Counted from the stretch's first letter, positions 40,401-55,400 are shown. The stretch is 64,000 nt of DNA from Erythrophleum ivorense (GCA_026724425.1 JAIUCV010000003.1:66245820-66309819); one strand, 5' to 3'. Numbers and translations are program-made. Notes: generated from the sequence alone by a model not told the origin.

Positions 40401-43400
40401 CTAAACTCCCAACCATCTCTGATGCACAAAGCTGTATGTGCTGGATAACGCTTAGCTATTCCCAGTTCCTCACGAGAAAGATCTGCAAAACTTTCCATTT
40501 TCAAAAACTGGCTTGACAAAGAAAACTTAATAGAATATACATGCGCCTGCAGGAATCACTAGCAGAAAACAAATATAATAAGTACTAGTTCACCTTAATC
40601 AGAATCAAGATGTATTATTCTTTCTGTGAAGCCTGGCAACAAATATTTAAGATGCCAAAGGCTAAATATAATTTTACCACTTTTACCTCTATCATTAAAT
40701 TTTTTCAAAGTAGACCCCACTAGCAAAATTGATGCTGCTTCCAAATGAGGCATCTTAAGTATAGGGTTCTCCTCCACCCGCAAATGCTACAGTACAACAA
40801 AATTATTGAAAGTAACAGCATGTTAGTCAACACAGGCAAAAGTCAAGTTGCCAGTAATTTGAGTGCGCAAAAGTCACTTGAAAATGTTTGAAATATATAT
40901 ATATATATTCTTTTTCTCTCTCCTCTTTTGGAGAAGTTTGCTATATATTTAATTGTCAAGGGGTAAATAACAAGCAAAGATACATACAGTGGAAAAAAGA
41001 ATTTATTGCAGAGAAGAGAAAGGCAACACAAAACCAAGGACAATGCAAGAACTTTCCAATCCCTTTGCAAATCCACAAGGGAACCCCCAAACACCCCCCC
41101 CCCCAAAAAAAAACCAAAAAACAAGAAAAGAAAAGGACCCATAGCTGACACCCACAGAGAGGCCAAGAAAATAATTCTCTCCCAAATAAGATGAGTAGGA
41201 AGAAACTTCTAATTAAACACTCTTGCATTCCATTCTAACAAAAAAAAAAAGGTTACTTGTTGTGTTCCCTGCCAAGAAGTATTAAAGATTTAGGAAAGTC
41301 AAAAATTTTTTCTTTTAAATAGAGAAAAAGAATTTATTGATGAGAGGAAAAAGAAACACATTGATAGAGGACAAAGAATCCTCCCAAAGCATAAATGACA
41401 ATTAAAAAGAAAACTAGAAAGATTACACAAACATTAGATCAAGAGATTTCCAATCCTTGTGGTAAATCCACAAGGGACAGCCCTGCAAGAACAATTTTCT
41501 GAAACCCCATGGGGTACCAAGAAAATATTGCTTTCCAAAGATTTTCCAGAAGAAACTTCTGATTAAATACTCTTGCATTCTGCTTTAATCATAGAAACCA
41601 CAGGACTGCAAACAAAGGACCCTGTCAAATAACTTTGTGCTCCTTATTGCTCCCAAAACCCATGAACTTAATAGCTAAAAAATTTTCAAAGCCTGCACAT
41701 GATCTGCCTGGACAAACCCACTGCTCATTAAGAAAATGAATACCTGTAGTGCACCGAAAGAAAAGAATTGATAAGTGTCTTTGACAGTTATAGTATTAGT
41801 ATAAATAGAGATTGAATGGGCAGTGTGATACACACCATCATTGAGTCTTAGAATAATATATTTTGTTTGGTCCCTTCCATCTCAACAAGGAATCAAAGCA
41901 CAAATGTCACCCACCCTAAAACCTAAAAGCAACTTGAGTGTTGCTTTGCTTCTATCTAAAGATTATAATAAAACTACTAAAGATTATAATAAAAGCAACT
42001 TGATAATTAAGCTTTTGAGTTGAAGTAGTCCTTTACAATATATTTTCACAAAGGTTTGTCATTTTTCTATAAGATTTCAATATGCAAAGGCATTATTTAC
42101 TATAATAGAGTAGTTGATATTGACTCTACTGTGGCAATTGTCATAGTTTGATATTAAGGATAATTAGTATTAAGGATTTAGTGAAGTCTTGTAAGAAGAT
42201 TACTTGTAGTGCATCTAAAGTAAAAGGTAAAGTGTCTTCGTATGGTTATATTATTACAAAAAATAAAGGTTGATAGGTGATGGGTTTGGTCAATAAGGCC
42301 CAAGATATATAAGACGTATGGAACAAAGAAAAAGAAAGAAGGAAAAATGCTTGAGAATAGGCCCAATCTTCTAATAGAGGGAAGGGAGCGTGTGAAGGCC
42401 ATTGTGGAGGATATAGCTTGGAGGGTATCAGGAAGAGGCAAAGGAAGGATTTGGAAGAGAAACCTAGCCTCTCAAAAGCTAGGGAATTTTTTTTCCTTTC
42501 AAATTTTCTTCGTCTTTATAATGACCTAAGCACTATTCTTCCATCTTTGCTTTATTTAGGGGAATATCTCAATTTTTACCATAAAAATAACATTATTAAC
42601 AGAAAAAGTTCCATCAAATTGGTATCATAGCAAGTTTCGATCTGGGTATGGTTGGCACCAGAATGGAAGGAGGAGTGGAAGCATTATAGAAGGGATTTGG
42701 ATAGATAAAAGAGGACATATCATGAACAAGGAGTTCATGATGGAGATGTGTGACAAGCTGAACAAGTTGCAATCCATGGGCAAAAACAACAACAAAGGCA
42801 AGGTGTTGGTGGAGAATCAACCACTGATGCCTGGTAAGTCCAATGAGGTGGGTGAATGGTGTCAACATTGCAACAAGAGGATGCACTAGTTTGTGCAACA
42901 AAGAAGGAGCTAAGTATTGAAAGCTTGATCTCCCTTTATTCTCTGGTGAAGACCCAATTAGGTGGCTCTTTAGGGTAGAGAGGTAATTTTTTGTGAAGGG
43001 GGTTCTCGAGGACAAAAAATGAAAAACTCAAGGTTGTAGCTATGAATTTGGAAGGAAAAGCTTTGAATTGGTTCCAATGGATGGAATCTACAGCACTCAT
43101 TTCTTCTTGGCCAGTGTTTAAGAAGGAGTTAATAGGAAGGCTTCATTGTAGTCCATTAGAGGACAACTATGACATGCTAATGTCTCTCAAACAGGAAGGA
43201 AGTGTCTTTGATTATATGGAGAAGTTTGTGCCCATCTCAGCACCTCTTGATAAGGTACCAGATGAAGTTTTGATTGGTGCATTCAAGAACGATCTGAGTG
43301 AGGAGGTGAGAGTAGAAGTAAGGTTGATGCAACCCCAATCATTAACCTAGCTGATGGACTTGGCTCAACAGATTGAGTGGAGAAATTTGGCACTTGACAA

Positions 43401-46400
43401 GATAAGGGAAGCAAAAGTTTCAAAGGGTATTAAGGCTATGGTGGGACCAAATGGAGTGGATTTAAACCCACTTTCCAGAAATTCTCAAGTCTAATTGATG
43501 TAAGTAAGGTACAAGTACCCATCTCCAGAGGAAAGAGTACTGACAATAAAGGAGGAGTATAAAGCAAGGGAACTAGTGTTGCTATTCACAGTGCTTTGAG
43601 CAAAGAGAGTAATAATTCAAAGAGCTTGTCAGAAGCTGAGACAAACAGGAGAAGGGGACTTAGGCTATGCTTTAGGTGTGAAGAAAAGTCTAGGCCCAGT
43701 CATAAATGCAAAAATAAGTAGCTACAAATGTTTATTTTCACCGATGGAGGAGAAAGTGATATAAGGGAAGAGAATTATATGCTAGACATTCAAGGAGTAG
43801 AGGGTTGAACCGTGTACGGAATTATCAATGAATTCTAGAGTAGGGTTGGGAGACACTAAAACCATGAAGATCATGGGTAAGTTGCAAGGGGAAGAGGTGC
43901 TAGTACTAGATGATGGTGGAGCTACCCACAATTTTATTGCCTCTAAACTAGTAGAGAAACTGAATTTGCTTATTAAAGAGACTAGTCAGCATAAAATCAT
44001 AGAAGGAGATGGATTTCCAAGATTTTGCGAAGGGGCTTGCAAAGGAGTGCAATTAGAATTACAAGGGATGACAATAACCTAGACATTCTACCCATTTGCT
44101 TTGGAAGAGACTGATGTGGTGTTGGGAATAGCTTAGTTGGAGTCACTTGGGGAGATGAGGGTGAATTGCGGAACTCTCACCATGAAAATCAAAGTGGGCT
44201 CTAGGTGGTTTTGTTTGAAAGGAGATTCAACTCTCGCCAAAACTGGAGTGTCTTTTAAATCCATTGTGCATTTTGTAAAAAAGGAGGATCAATGTTCTTT
44301 TTTAATTGAATATATGGGTTTAATAAGGGAGGATCAAGTTTGTTTTTTTAATTGAATATATGGGTTTAACATCTACCACAAAAGCAAAATAGCCAAAAGG
44401 AGACCACTAGGGCATGGAAGCAAAATTGCAGCAACTATTGGGGAGTTTAACAATGTGTGTGAACCTAAACTAGGTTTGCCACCACATCGTTCAAGGGACC
44501 ATGCAATTATGCTAAAACCTGGAGAGCAGCCACCTAAAATATGCCCTAATGGGTATGCCCACCGTCAAAAGACTAAGATTGAAAAATTAGTGAAAGAAAT
44601 CCTAGTAGCTGGGATTATTCCTCCTAGTGTTAGTTTTTTTTTTTTAAATCCAGTACGGTTGGTAAGAAAAAAAAAAAGAGAGTTAAAGGTTTTGTGTGGA
44701 CTATAGGGTTGTAAATAAGATAACAATACCTGATAAATTTCCCATGCTGACCATTTATGAATTATTGGATGAACTAGGAGATGTAACCATTTTTTCAAAG
44801 TTGGATTTGAAATTAGGTTATCACCAAATAAGAATTAAACTAAGGGATGAAAAGAAGATTGCCTTTAGGACACATGAGGGGCATTACATGCTCTTTGGGT
44901 TGACCAATGCCCCATCAACCTTTCAAGGGTTGATGAATAAAATATTCAAAGCATACTCAAGGAAGTTTATTCTTGTATTTTTTGATTATATTCTAATTTA
45001 CAGTTCTGATTTTGTTTCTCATAAGGAACACTTAAGGGTGGCTTTGGGGCTACTTTGAGAGCACAAAATGGTTATCAATAAAAAGAAGTGTGTCTTTGGT
45101 CAAGATAAGTTAGAGTATGTAGACTATATCATTTTTTGTAGGTGTACAAGTTGATCCTTCTAAGGTGGAAGCAATGGTGAATTGGCTTGTTCCAAAAGAG
45201 TTAAACGTCTTAAGGGGTTTCCTTGGTTTAATAGGGTATTATAGGAGGTTTGTTAAAAATTGTGGAAGATAACAGCACCCCTCACTAATTTATTGAGAAA
45301 AGATTTGTTTAAGTGGAATAATGAGGCATAAACAACTTTTGAAACATTGGAGAAAGCCATGATGACATTACCTGTGTTGGCTATCCTGATTTTAGTTAAC
45401 CTTTTGAAATAGAGGCTGATGCCTTGGGATATGCAGTGGGGGTTGTTTCAATGCAAAAAGGCAAACCCATGGCATATTTCATCCAAACAATTTCCCAAAA
45501 AAAAAAACAAAGATGTTCAGTTTATGAGAGAGAACTTATGGCTATAGTGTTGGCAGTCAAGAAGTGGCAACATTATTTGATGGAACACACGTTCATTATT
45601 AGAACAAATCAAAAAGCTTTGAAGTTTCTGTTAGAACAGAGAATTATAGACGTAGATCAGCTGAGATTGTTCACAAATTAGAGCCCGTTTGTTTAAGCTT
45701 TTTTTAAAGAAAAATCACTTTTTTCTTTAAAAAAAGTACTTTTATAAAACTTTAAGATGTTTGTTTAAGATTTTAAAAATAATTAGAATCTAAAAAAAAT
45801 CAGATTTTTGATTATTTGAAAAAGCTATTGTGATTAGCTTCTTAAAATTAAAAGTCGCTTTTTAAGTAAAAAGTACTTTGTACGGTTGTAACCAAACATT
45901 AATAATTTCTGTTTTTTATAAAAATCTCTAAATGATAAATCACTTTTTTAATTAAACTAAAAATCACTTTTTTCTTAAGCTTAAACAAACGGGCCCTTAA
46001 TCTAGGAAAGAAGAAAATGTGGAGTTAATGGCTTTTCCTCTATGGCAATATGAGGGAGTTGAACAACCTGATAAAGAAGTGAAGCAAGGTTCAAGATCAG
46101 CTGAGATTGTTCACAAATTAATCTCAACCCAGGAAGTTCCTTCTGGATATAGCCTTAAAAGGAGGTGTTTAATGTATCATGGGAATTTGGTACTTCCAAG
46201 GTCCTCCCCTAAGATTGGAAAGCTGATGAAGGAGTTCTATAATTCTCTTTTGGGAGGACATTCAGGGTTTTTAAGGATACATAAAAACCTAGCTGAAGTT
46301 TTATTTTAGGAAGGAATGAAGGGCGATGTACAAGAATATGATGCTAAGCGTGAAGTGTGTCAAAGAAATAAGTACGAAGCTTTTAAGTCTTGCCAGTTTG

Positions 46401-49400
46401 CTTCAGCCACTCCCAATTCCATAGCAAGTGTGGGAGGATATTAGCAAGGATTTCATTTTAGGGTTACCAAAATCCAACAAATATGATACTATCATGGTGG
46501 TGGTGGATAGGCTCACAAAGTACAGCCACTTTGTGGATTTATCTCATCCTTTTCCTGCAAAAGAGGTGGCTAAAGTGTTCGTCTTAGAAATAAGTAAAGC
46601 TTTATAGGTTCCCAAAATCCAACTTCATGGGTTCCCAAAATCCATTGTTTCAAATAGGGACTGTATTTTCATTAGTCAATTTTGGAGGAAACTCTTTAAA
46701 ATGGTAGGAAGTTGCAACCTACTTAAGATGTTTTGCTGGCAACAAGCCTAGGTAATGGCAAAAATGGCTAGTAGGGGCTCTATACTAGTTTAATACTAGT
46801 TACAACCTCTTATAGAATAGGAAAGATTTCCATACATATATACATAATAGGAAAGATTCCTATAGAATAGAAATATTACCGTAAATATATTGTAATTACT
46901 GAGATTGATTTAGCACAATTGTAAGTATTAGATTTTCCTTGTTCAGAGGCATATAATATATATAAATAGGTATATTGTTTATGAATAAAGGTGTACAGTT
47001 TGTTAGCCAAAATTTACCTGGTATCAGAGCACAAATTTGTTGGTGCATCTGAATCTTTTATATAGGCTGTTCATTAGGTGACACCGCCCACCCTAGGAGA
47101 TTTAGAACCTTTCGATTGGCCTCTCCCTAGAATTCAACGACCAACAGCGACGCGTGTGGGTGTCATGCACCACTTTCTAGTTCTGACGTTTGCTCACACA
47201 CTGGTGCTTGAAGGCGTGTGAGCCAAATTCTTGAACTACGGTCTCCTTTGCTGGTGACGACACCTCTATTCCAACATTCCCTATCTGGTTCCCAAGTGTG
47301 GGTGTTCCATTTGGTCATTTGCCTAGTTGATTTTGGCTTCCTCCTCTAGTATTTGGGTGTAGAAGCTTGGCCTCTTGTCAGGGTGTTGTCATTGTTTTTC
47401 GTGCACCATATGTGATCTTATTTCATTACTCTTTTGATTGGTCAGTGTTTTGCTTTTGTAATGGCAGAAAATAAACTCATGATTATGGCCGATGTAATTC
47501 TTGTGCTTACAAAGATTACAGAACACAGACTTAATGGCTCCAACCATTAAGATTGGAACAACACAGTTCGGGTGTACTTACAAAGTATTGAGAAAGATCA
47601 TCATTTGACCAACGATCCTCCTACAGATAATACGAGGCAAGCCTAGCTGAGGGATGATGCAAGGTTGTTTTTTACAAATTCGAAATTTCATTGATAATGA
47701 GGTAATTGGATTGATCAACCATTATGAGTTTGTTAAAGAATTGATAGATTATTTGGATTTCTTATACTTTGGTAAAGGGAATATCTCTTGTATCCATGAG
47801 GTGTGTAAAGTCTTTTATCATGCTGAGAAGCAGGATAGGTCGCTCACAGCTTATTTTATGGATTTCAAAAGAATTTATGAAGAACTTAATGTGTTGTTAT
47901 CTTTTAATTATGATGTGAAGGTTCAACAAGCTCAACAGGAGAAAATAGCTTTTATAAGTTTCCTTACAAGTTTCGCTCTAGAATTTGAGATTGTCAAATC
48001 TCAAATTCTCTCTGAATTTGAGATTTCTTTTCTACAAGATACTTTGCTAGAGTTCTTTGTACAGAGAGTCTCCAAACACATCAGCCTACTAACAACAATA
48101 ATGTCCTTGTAAGTCACAGTGGTTAGAATGATGAGGTGGTAATAAGACAGGTGGAACAAACAATCGCAAAAAAAGTGTTAACAGTCGCAATCAAGAGTAG
48201 GAGGAATTGTGTGCTACTATTGTCACAAGTCAAGTCATACGAAGCATAATTGTAAGAAACTTCAGAACAAAAATTAAAAAACTCAATTGCCAAATGTTGC
48301 ATCTTCTTTTGAAAAGACCATTTTTGTTTGTGCTAATGAGTTTGCCCAATTCTCTCAATATCAAGAATAATTGAAATCCACTACCCCTATCACTGCAGTT
48401 GCTAAGTCAAGTAAATCGAATAACTGCCTTATCTCTTCATCGTCCAAATAGGTCATTGATTTTGGTGGCATAGACCAAATGACAAGTAATCTAGGTTTCT
48501 TCTCTACTTTCCTATCATATTCATGTTACTCTAGTAGATGGGCCTACTTCTTTCGTTCTTGGGTTTGAAACCGTTAATCCAACCTCGTCACTTTCCTTAT
48601 CCTTAGTGCTTAGCTTACCTAATTTTTCCTTTCATCTCATATCTATTAGTAAACTCACTCGTTCTTTGAATTGTTGCATCTCATTTTTTTGTGATCATTG
48701 TTTATTTCAAGATCTTACAACAAAGCAGATTATTGGTAGAGATCATGAATCTGGAGGTCTTTACATCCTTAATACATAAGTGTCAAGATCCATTGCTTGT
48801 TCCAGTAATCTGTCTCCCTTTGAAGTGTATTGTTGGTTGGGCCATCCTTCTCTACCTTCCCTTAAGCAACTTCGTCTTTAGTTCAAACATTTTTCATTTT
48901 TGGATTGTGAGTCATGTTAGTTTGCCAAACATCATCGTCTTCTCTCAGCGTCTATAGTCAATACACAGGCTATATTACCATTTGAGTTAATTCATTCTAA
49001 TATTTGGAATCCTTGTCAAATTATGTGTAAATTTGGTTTTAAATATTTTTACATTTGTTGATGACTATTCTCATGTTACTTGGTTATATTTAATGAAAAA
49101 CCGTTCTGAGTTATTTTCTTAGTGTCATGCATTTTGTACTAAAATAAAAACTTAATTCAATACTTTTGTGCATACTTGTACAAAGTGACAATGCCAAATA
49201 ACATTTTTCAAATCTTTTTCAGTCTTACATGGCTTAATACGACATTCTTCACCAGTCTATTTGTCTTGATACACCATCTCAAAATAGGGTTGCTAAACAA
49301 AAAATTAGACATTTACTTGAAGTTGCAAGAGCCCTTTTGTTTCAAATGAAGGTTTCTAAACAATTTTAAGTTGATGCTATCTCTACAGCTTGTTTTTTGA

Positions 49401-52400
49401 TTAATTAGATGCCTTCCTCTGCTCTTGACAGCAATATTTGGTATGTTGTTCTCTTTCCTTCCAAGCCTTTGTTTCCTATTGAACCCAAGATATTTGGATG
49501 TACTTGTTTTGTTCAAGATGTTCGTCCCCACATTACCAAACTAGATCCAAAGTCATTTAAATGTGTTTTTCTTAATTACTCTTGTCTTCAGAAAGGATAT
49601 AGGTGTTTTTCTTCTACTCCTAATCATTATCTTATGTTTGCAGATGTCCCTTTTCATGAAAACATCCCTTTCTTTTCCTCATCTTCTGTTTATAATAGTC
49701 AAGGGGAGGAAGATGACTTATTGATCTATATGGACTTGTTTTGACAATTCTCCAAGTATTCCTACGCCTGCTTCAGAGTCTTCTCGACCACCTCTTGTCC
49801 ACGTCTATTCTAGACGATGATAGGAGCCAACTACCTCCAGTCCAAACTCATGCCCTTTACCATCCTCTTTGAAAAGGTAAAGACCATTATACTTATCCCA
49901 TTTCCTCATTTGTTTCGTATGATCTTTGTCTCCTTCTTCCAGCTCTTTTATTGCATCTATCAATACTGTTTTGCTTCCTAAAACTGTTCATGAAACGTTG
50001 TCTCACCTTGGCTAGCATGCTACTATGATGGACGAGATGATTGCTCTTGATGATAATGGCAATTGAACGTTAGTGGATTTGTCTATTGGCAAGAAGGTAA
50101 ATGGGTGTTTGCAGTCAAAGTGAATCAAAATGGCTCAGTAGCTCATCTTAAAGCCCATCTTGTTGCTAAAGAATATGCTCAAACTTACAGTGTTAACTAT
50201 TCAGATACTTTCTTTCCCGTTGCCAAGCTTACCTCTGTTCATTTGTTCAGCTCTATGGTAGCCACCTATAACTGGCCTTTCTACTAGTTAAATATCAAAA
50301 ATGCTTTTCTACATGGTGACTTTCAAGAAGTATATATGGAGCAATCTCCTCGATTTGTTGCTCAGGGAGAGTGTGGGAAAATATGTCATCTTCAAAAATC
50401 TTTATATGGTTTGATACAAAGTTCTCGTGCCTAGTTTGGTAGATTTAGCAAAGTGATTTTAAAATATGGTATGAATAAGAGCAAGTGTGATCACTCAGTG
50501 TTTAATAAATATTCTGAGGCTAGCATCATCCTACTTGTTGTGTACGTTGATGATATTGCGATTACTGGGAGTGACACTTATTCATCCCTCAAAGCCTTTC
50601 TTCACTCTCAATTTTAGGCAAAGGATTAGGGGCCATTAAAATATTTCTCAGTCGTTGAGATTATGAGGAGCTAGAGAGGCATCTTCCTATCTCAAAAAAT
50701 ATGTCCTTGACTTGTTGACAAAAATAAAAAAAATTAGAAGCTAAACCATGTGGTACACCAATGATTCCTAACTCATAACTTGCAAAAAACGAGGGTGAGC
50801 TATTTAAGATCCTAAGAAGTATAGAAGATTGGTTGGAAAGTTGAATTATCTCACAGTGACCCATCTTAATATTGCATACTCTGTTAGTGTTGTCAGTCAA
50901 TTTATGTCTTCTCCGATAGTCAATCATTGCACACTTTTAGAACAAATTCTTTCTACTTGAAAGGAGCTCCAAGACATGGTATATTGTATGGGAATTACGG
51001 GCACACCAATATTAAATGTTTTTCATATGCAGATTGGGCAAGATCTAAGGTAGATAAGAGGTCCACTACAGGATATTGTATTTTTGTCGGAGGAAACTTG
51101 GTCTCATGAAGAAGTAAGAAACAAAATGTAATATCTCGATCTAGTGTAGAATAGAGCTATGGCATAATCAGTATGTGAGATTGTATGAATATATCAACTA
51201 TTGAGTGAAGTTGGTCTCAAGTCTTCATTTCTAGCAAAGTTATGGTGTAACAACCACACTGCTTTTCATATTGCCTCTAATCCTGTGTTTCATGAGCAAA
51301 CCAAGCATATTGAAATCAATTGTCATTTTATTCGTGAAAAAATCCAAGAAAAATTTATTTCTCTGGGATATGTCAAAACGAGAGATCAATTAGGAGATAT
51401 CTTCACAAAGGCTTTAAACGAAGCCCGAATTCATTACATTTATAACAAGCTGTAATTCCCTCTTCAAATTTTCTAATAAGTACTTCTAAGGAAAGACATG
51501 GACTTTACTATGTTGAGTTGCCTAATAACCTAGACCTATCCTTTCTGTCTCACTTAAATAAAGACCAAAACTAGCTTTATCATCTCAGATTTGAGAATCC
51601 TTCAATTAATGTTCTTAGTGTCAAGTTTCCTAAGTTGATTAAAGAAGTTAACCTTAGTGATGTGAAGTTTGCAAGTTTGTAAAACATTGTCATGTTTCAT
51701 TTCTTTTAAATCATAAAAGGATGACTGCTCCTTTTTCTTTGATCCATAGTGATGTTTAGGGCCCTCTCAAGTTCCCAATCTTTTCAAGAGCTTGATGGTT
51801 TATTTCATTCATTCATGATTGCACTTGGGTTACCTAGATTTATTTGCTTAAGCAAATATCTTATGTGAGCACAATCATTCCCATCTTTCATACCACGATC
51901 AAAACCCAATTCAATGTAAGAATTAAAATGGTAAGGATATGTTGCAGACTATTTCAATCAAGTGTTAACTTCCTACTTTTGACAAGAGGGAATCATTCAT
52001 GAGTCATCTTGTGTTCACACTACTTAACAAAATGGGATAGCTAAAATAAAAAATAGTCATCTCTTAGCATCTGTCGGGGATCTTTTGTTTCAACATAATG
52101 TCCCCAAAACCTTTTGGGGAAAGGCTACTATCACCGCTACTCGTTTGATCAATCATCTTCCTTCTCGTGTTCTTAATTTCAAGAGTCCTATGGAGATTCT
52201 TTCTCAATATTTTCCATCTTGCAATGCGTCCTCTAAATTACCCCCTAAAGTGTTTGGTTGTCTTATTTGTTCATGTTCACTCTCATGATCGAAGCAAACT
52301 TGATCTTAGAGCTTTCAAGTGTATGTTTACAGGTTATTCTCCCACTCAAAAAGGGTACAAGAATTAAAATCCCATCACTTGCAAAATGTATGTCACTTTT

Positions 52401-55400
52401 GTTGAAAATGAGTTATTTTTCTAAACCTAATCTTCAAGGGGAGATAAAATCTATAAAGATAAGGATTTCTTTTAAAGGGAACCATCCATCTTAGATAATC
52501 ACAATCCAACTTTTGTGCTTCCTGTTGTGTCCTCTATCCAAGTTGAATAGTTTGTCTATGTTCCCAATGTGTCATCCTTAAGTCCTAACCTTGAAGTACG
52601 CATTGATCCCATAAAGCCTCTACAAGTTTACTCAAAAAGGACAAAGCCTATGATCAATCTTGTGCAAGTTCCAGAATTCAAATCTACACTTGGAAATGAA
52701 GTAAGTTCTCCTGAAACTTCACCTAGCATTTTTTATTTAGAAATATCCACAGCCATAAGGAAAGGTGCCAGAAAATGCACACAACATCCTTTATCCATTT
52801 TTGTGTCCTTTGAAAAATTGTCACCCTCCCACAAATTTTTTTTTGAGTCACCTAAACAGTGTAACCATTCCACAAACTATGCCCGAAGCACTTGAGAAAG
52901 AAGAGTGGAACCAAGCTATGAGGGTTGAAATGAAGGCCTTGGAGAAGAACAAAGGAGCTTGTAGACTTGCCAATGGGGAAGAAATCAGTTTGATGCAAAT
53001 AGATTTTCACAATAAAATATAAATCTGATGTACACCGACCTACCTCAGTGCTGTACATAAAATACTGCATTATATGAAGGGCAGCCCAAGTAACGGAATT
53101 CTTTACAAGAGGAGCACAAGAATGGAAATAGAAGCTTACACAGTACTGATTATGCTGGCTCAGTCACAGACCAAAGGTCCACACCAAGATATCGTACATT
53201 CTTGGGAGGAAACTTGGTAAAATTGAGAAAGTAAAAAACAATCAGTTGTAGCAAGATCTAGTGTAGAAGCAGAGTTTTGCTCAATGGCACTAGGCATTTG
53301 AGAGTTTCTGTGGCTTAAGATTATTCTAGAAGATTTGAAAATTACATGTGAAGCTCCAATGAAACTATATTGTGATAATAAGTCAACAATCAATATAGCT
53401 TATAACCTGGTGCAACATGATACAACTAAGCATATGGAGGCTGATAGACATTCCATAAAGGAAAAGCTTGAAGGTGGGCTGATTTGTACCCTTTAAATTC
53501 CTACCGGAGTGCAGTTAGCAAAATTATGTGCTAAAGGGTTGCCAAGTTCAGCATTCCAGAAGATAATAAGCAAGCTTGGGATGACAAGTATCTACACCCC
53601 AGCTTGAGGGGGAGTGCTGAAATCATGGAAATTTTGAATATGCTAAAATCATGGAATTTAAATGTAATTATGTGTAAATATTTGTAGTCATTAGTCTTTA
53701 TTGTAATTATTCTCCTTGTACCATATATATGGTTTTGATCAGAGGAATAAAACGAGAACAGAATCTTGCCTCATCCATTAATATAGAAGTATAAAGATGT
53801 AAGATCACTTGACTGATCAATCATCATTCATTAGGTCTAATACAAATGATGTCACCATACTAACCTCAAGAACTGGTAAATATGGGAACCCCTTGAGAGT
53901 AGAAATTCTGTTCTTGCTAGCAGCTAAGACCTGCATGAAATTATTTTCAAATAAAGAAAACTACAAAAGCAATATGTAATATATGGACAAAACTCAAAGT
54001 AGGAAAACAACCTGGAGACGAGGTTGACTTGCCATTGCGAGAGACTTCAACTTATTTTGAGCTACAGAAAGGAACTGCAAAAGGGAAATAAAACATATAC
54101 AAGAAAGTATTTTTATCCTGAAATGCTGAAGTTGAAATTCACAAGATACAGATTAAAAAATCAGTAAACTGAAGCTTGCCTCCAAATTAGAAAGCTGTGG
54201 GAGGCTTGCCATTGATGTTATTTGATTTCCAGCAAGATAGAGTTGCTGTGTGAAAATTAAAGATTCATAATGTCATTAAATATGCATCATATTCTTTCAC
54301 TCTATTTGGGAAGCTATAAGGCAACTACTTATATGTATAATGTAATATACCTGCAACACTTTGCAATTCTCAAGAGGTTCAAATCCGGGCCCCTTAAAGT
54401 CATTAAAACTCAAATCAAGAACCTAGCATGGATAATGTTTTCTTTCGATCAGTTAGTAAGAAATTCATTAGCAAATAGTCAAACATAACATCCATATAAG
54501 GCATAGTTTCTACATAGACTTGTTGACACAAAAATAATAAGACTAAAATTTTGAGTTGTGCATAAACCTTTACTCTCGTCAATATTTCTACTCCTTCCAG
54601 TGTAGACAAGAGATTGTCTCGAAGATAAATAAACTGCAAATAAGAATCATAAGTTAAAGGCTATAATAACCATCAAAAAACATACTAACTAGGGGACATC
54701 AAGAGACAACATGAAATTTTCTTCTTTACATTATCCTTAAAAGAAATTACGGGGAAACAGAAATTTCATCTGATAATCTTGTCTTAAAAGAACTAAACCT
54801 AAAGTTGTCTTCGTCCTTGAAAAATAATAAGGGGAAACAGAAAATTTTAACTGATATTCTTGACTCAAAAGTTACTGATAAAAGTAATGTCCAACAACAG
54901 CTTACTCACAATAGTATTTCTAGCAACGCAAATTGGCTAATGCGTGTCTCAATCTAGTTGGGACAACATTATGCATAGAAAAATGTGGCTGTCTGAATGA
55001 GAAAAAAGAAAAATATGGAGGACCAACCGACCAAGATAAGGGTGCAATGTATTTATAACCTTCCTTGCAAATGAAAATTTTGGGTACCTCTGTTTGTGTT
55101 ACAGACTATGAGAGAGCTCAACTATATGAACTAATTTCATTTAAAAGAATTATACTCCCATAAAAGAAAAAGAGAAAAGTAAAATGGTAGATAATCATAA
55201 TGTTCTCGTCTTATATCCCAAAAATAAAATCAAATCCTTTCCTAATGAATAGAGCAACTAACTAGAGAGCACTAAAACTCTTAGTATGCTCATCTATGTT
55301 ATTCAACTTAAATAATACACAATCACTATCTGGCATAAAAAAGCTTACACTTTACACTATCAGATAAACATTGAAATTGAAAATTATACTTAACTGCTGG

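Larger units (their letters stand above)
42207..46712 (+). mobile_element. Ty3/gypsy retrotransposon 2, plus strand, 3' end missing
   Basis: A 5' LTR (about 42207-42616) is followed by a primer site TGGTATCATAGC (42620-42631), gag, protease, reverse transcriptase, RNase H and the start of integrase. It stops inside integrase at about 46712, where a copia element begins. A MITE sits at 45681-45996. Protein similarity to gypsy 1 is high throughout. A partial copy of the LTR start may be present at 41747-41830. Confidence 0.85.

Noticed and set aside
42614..43015. 133-codon minus-strand open frame
   Set aside because: Antisense of the gypsy 2 gag start; no retained protein signature.
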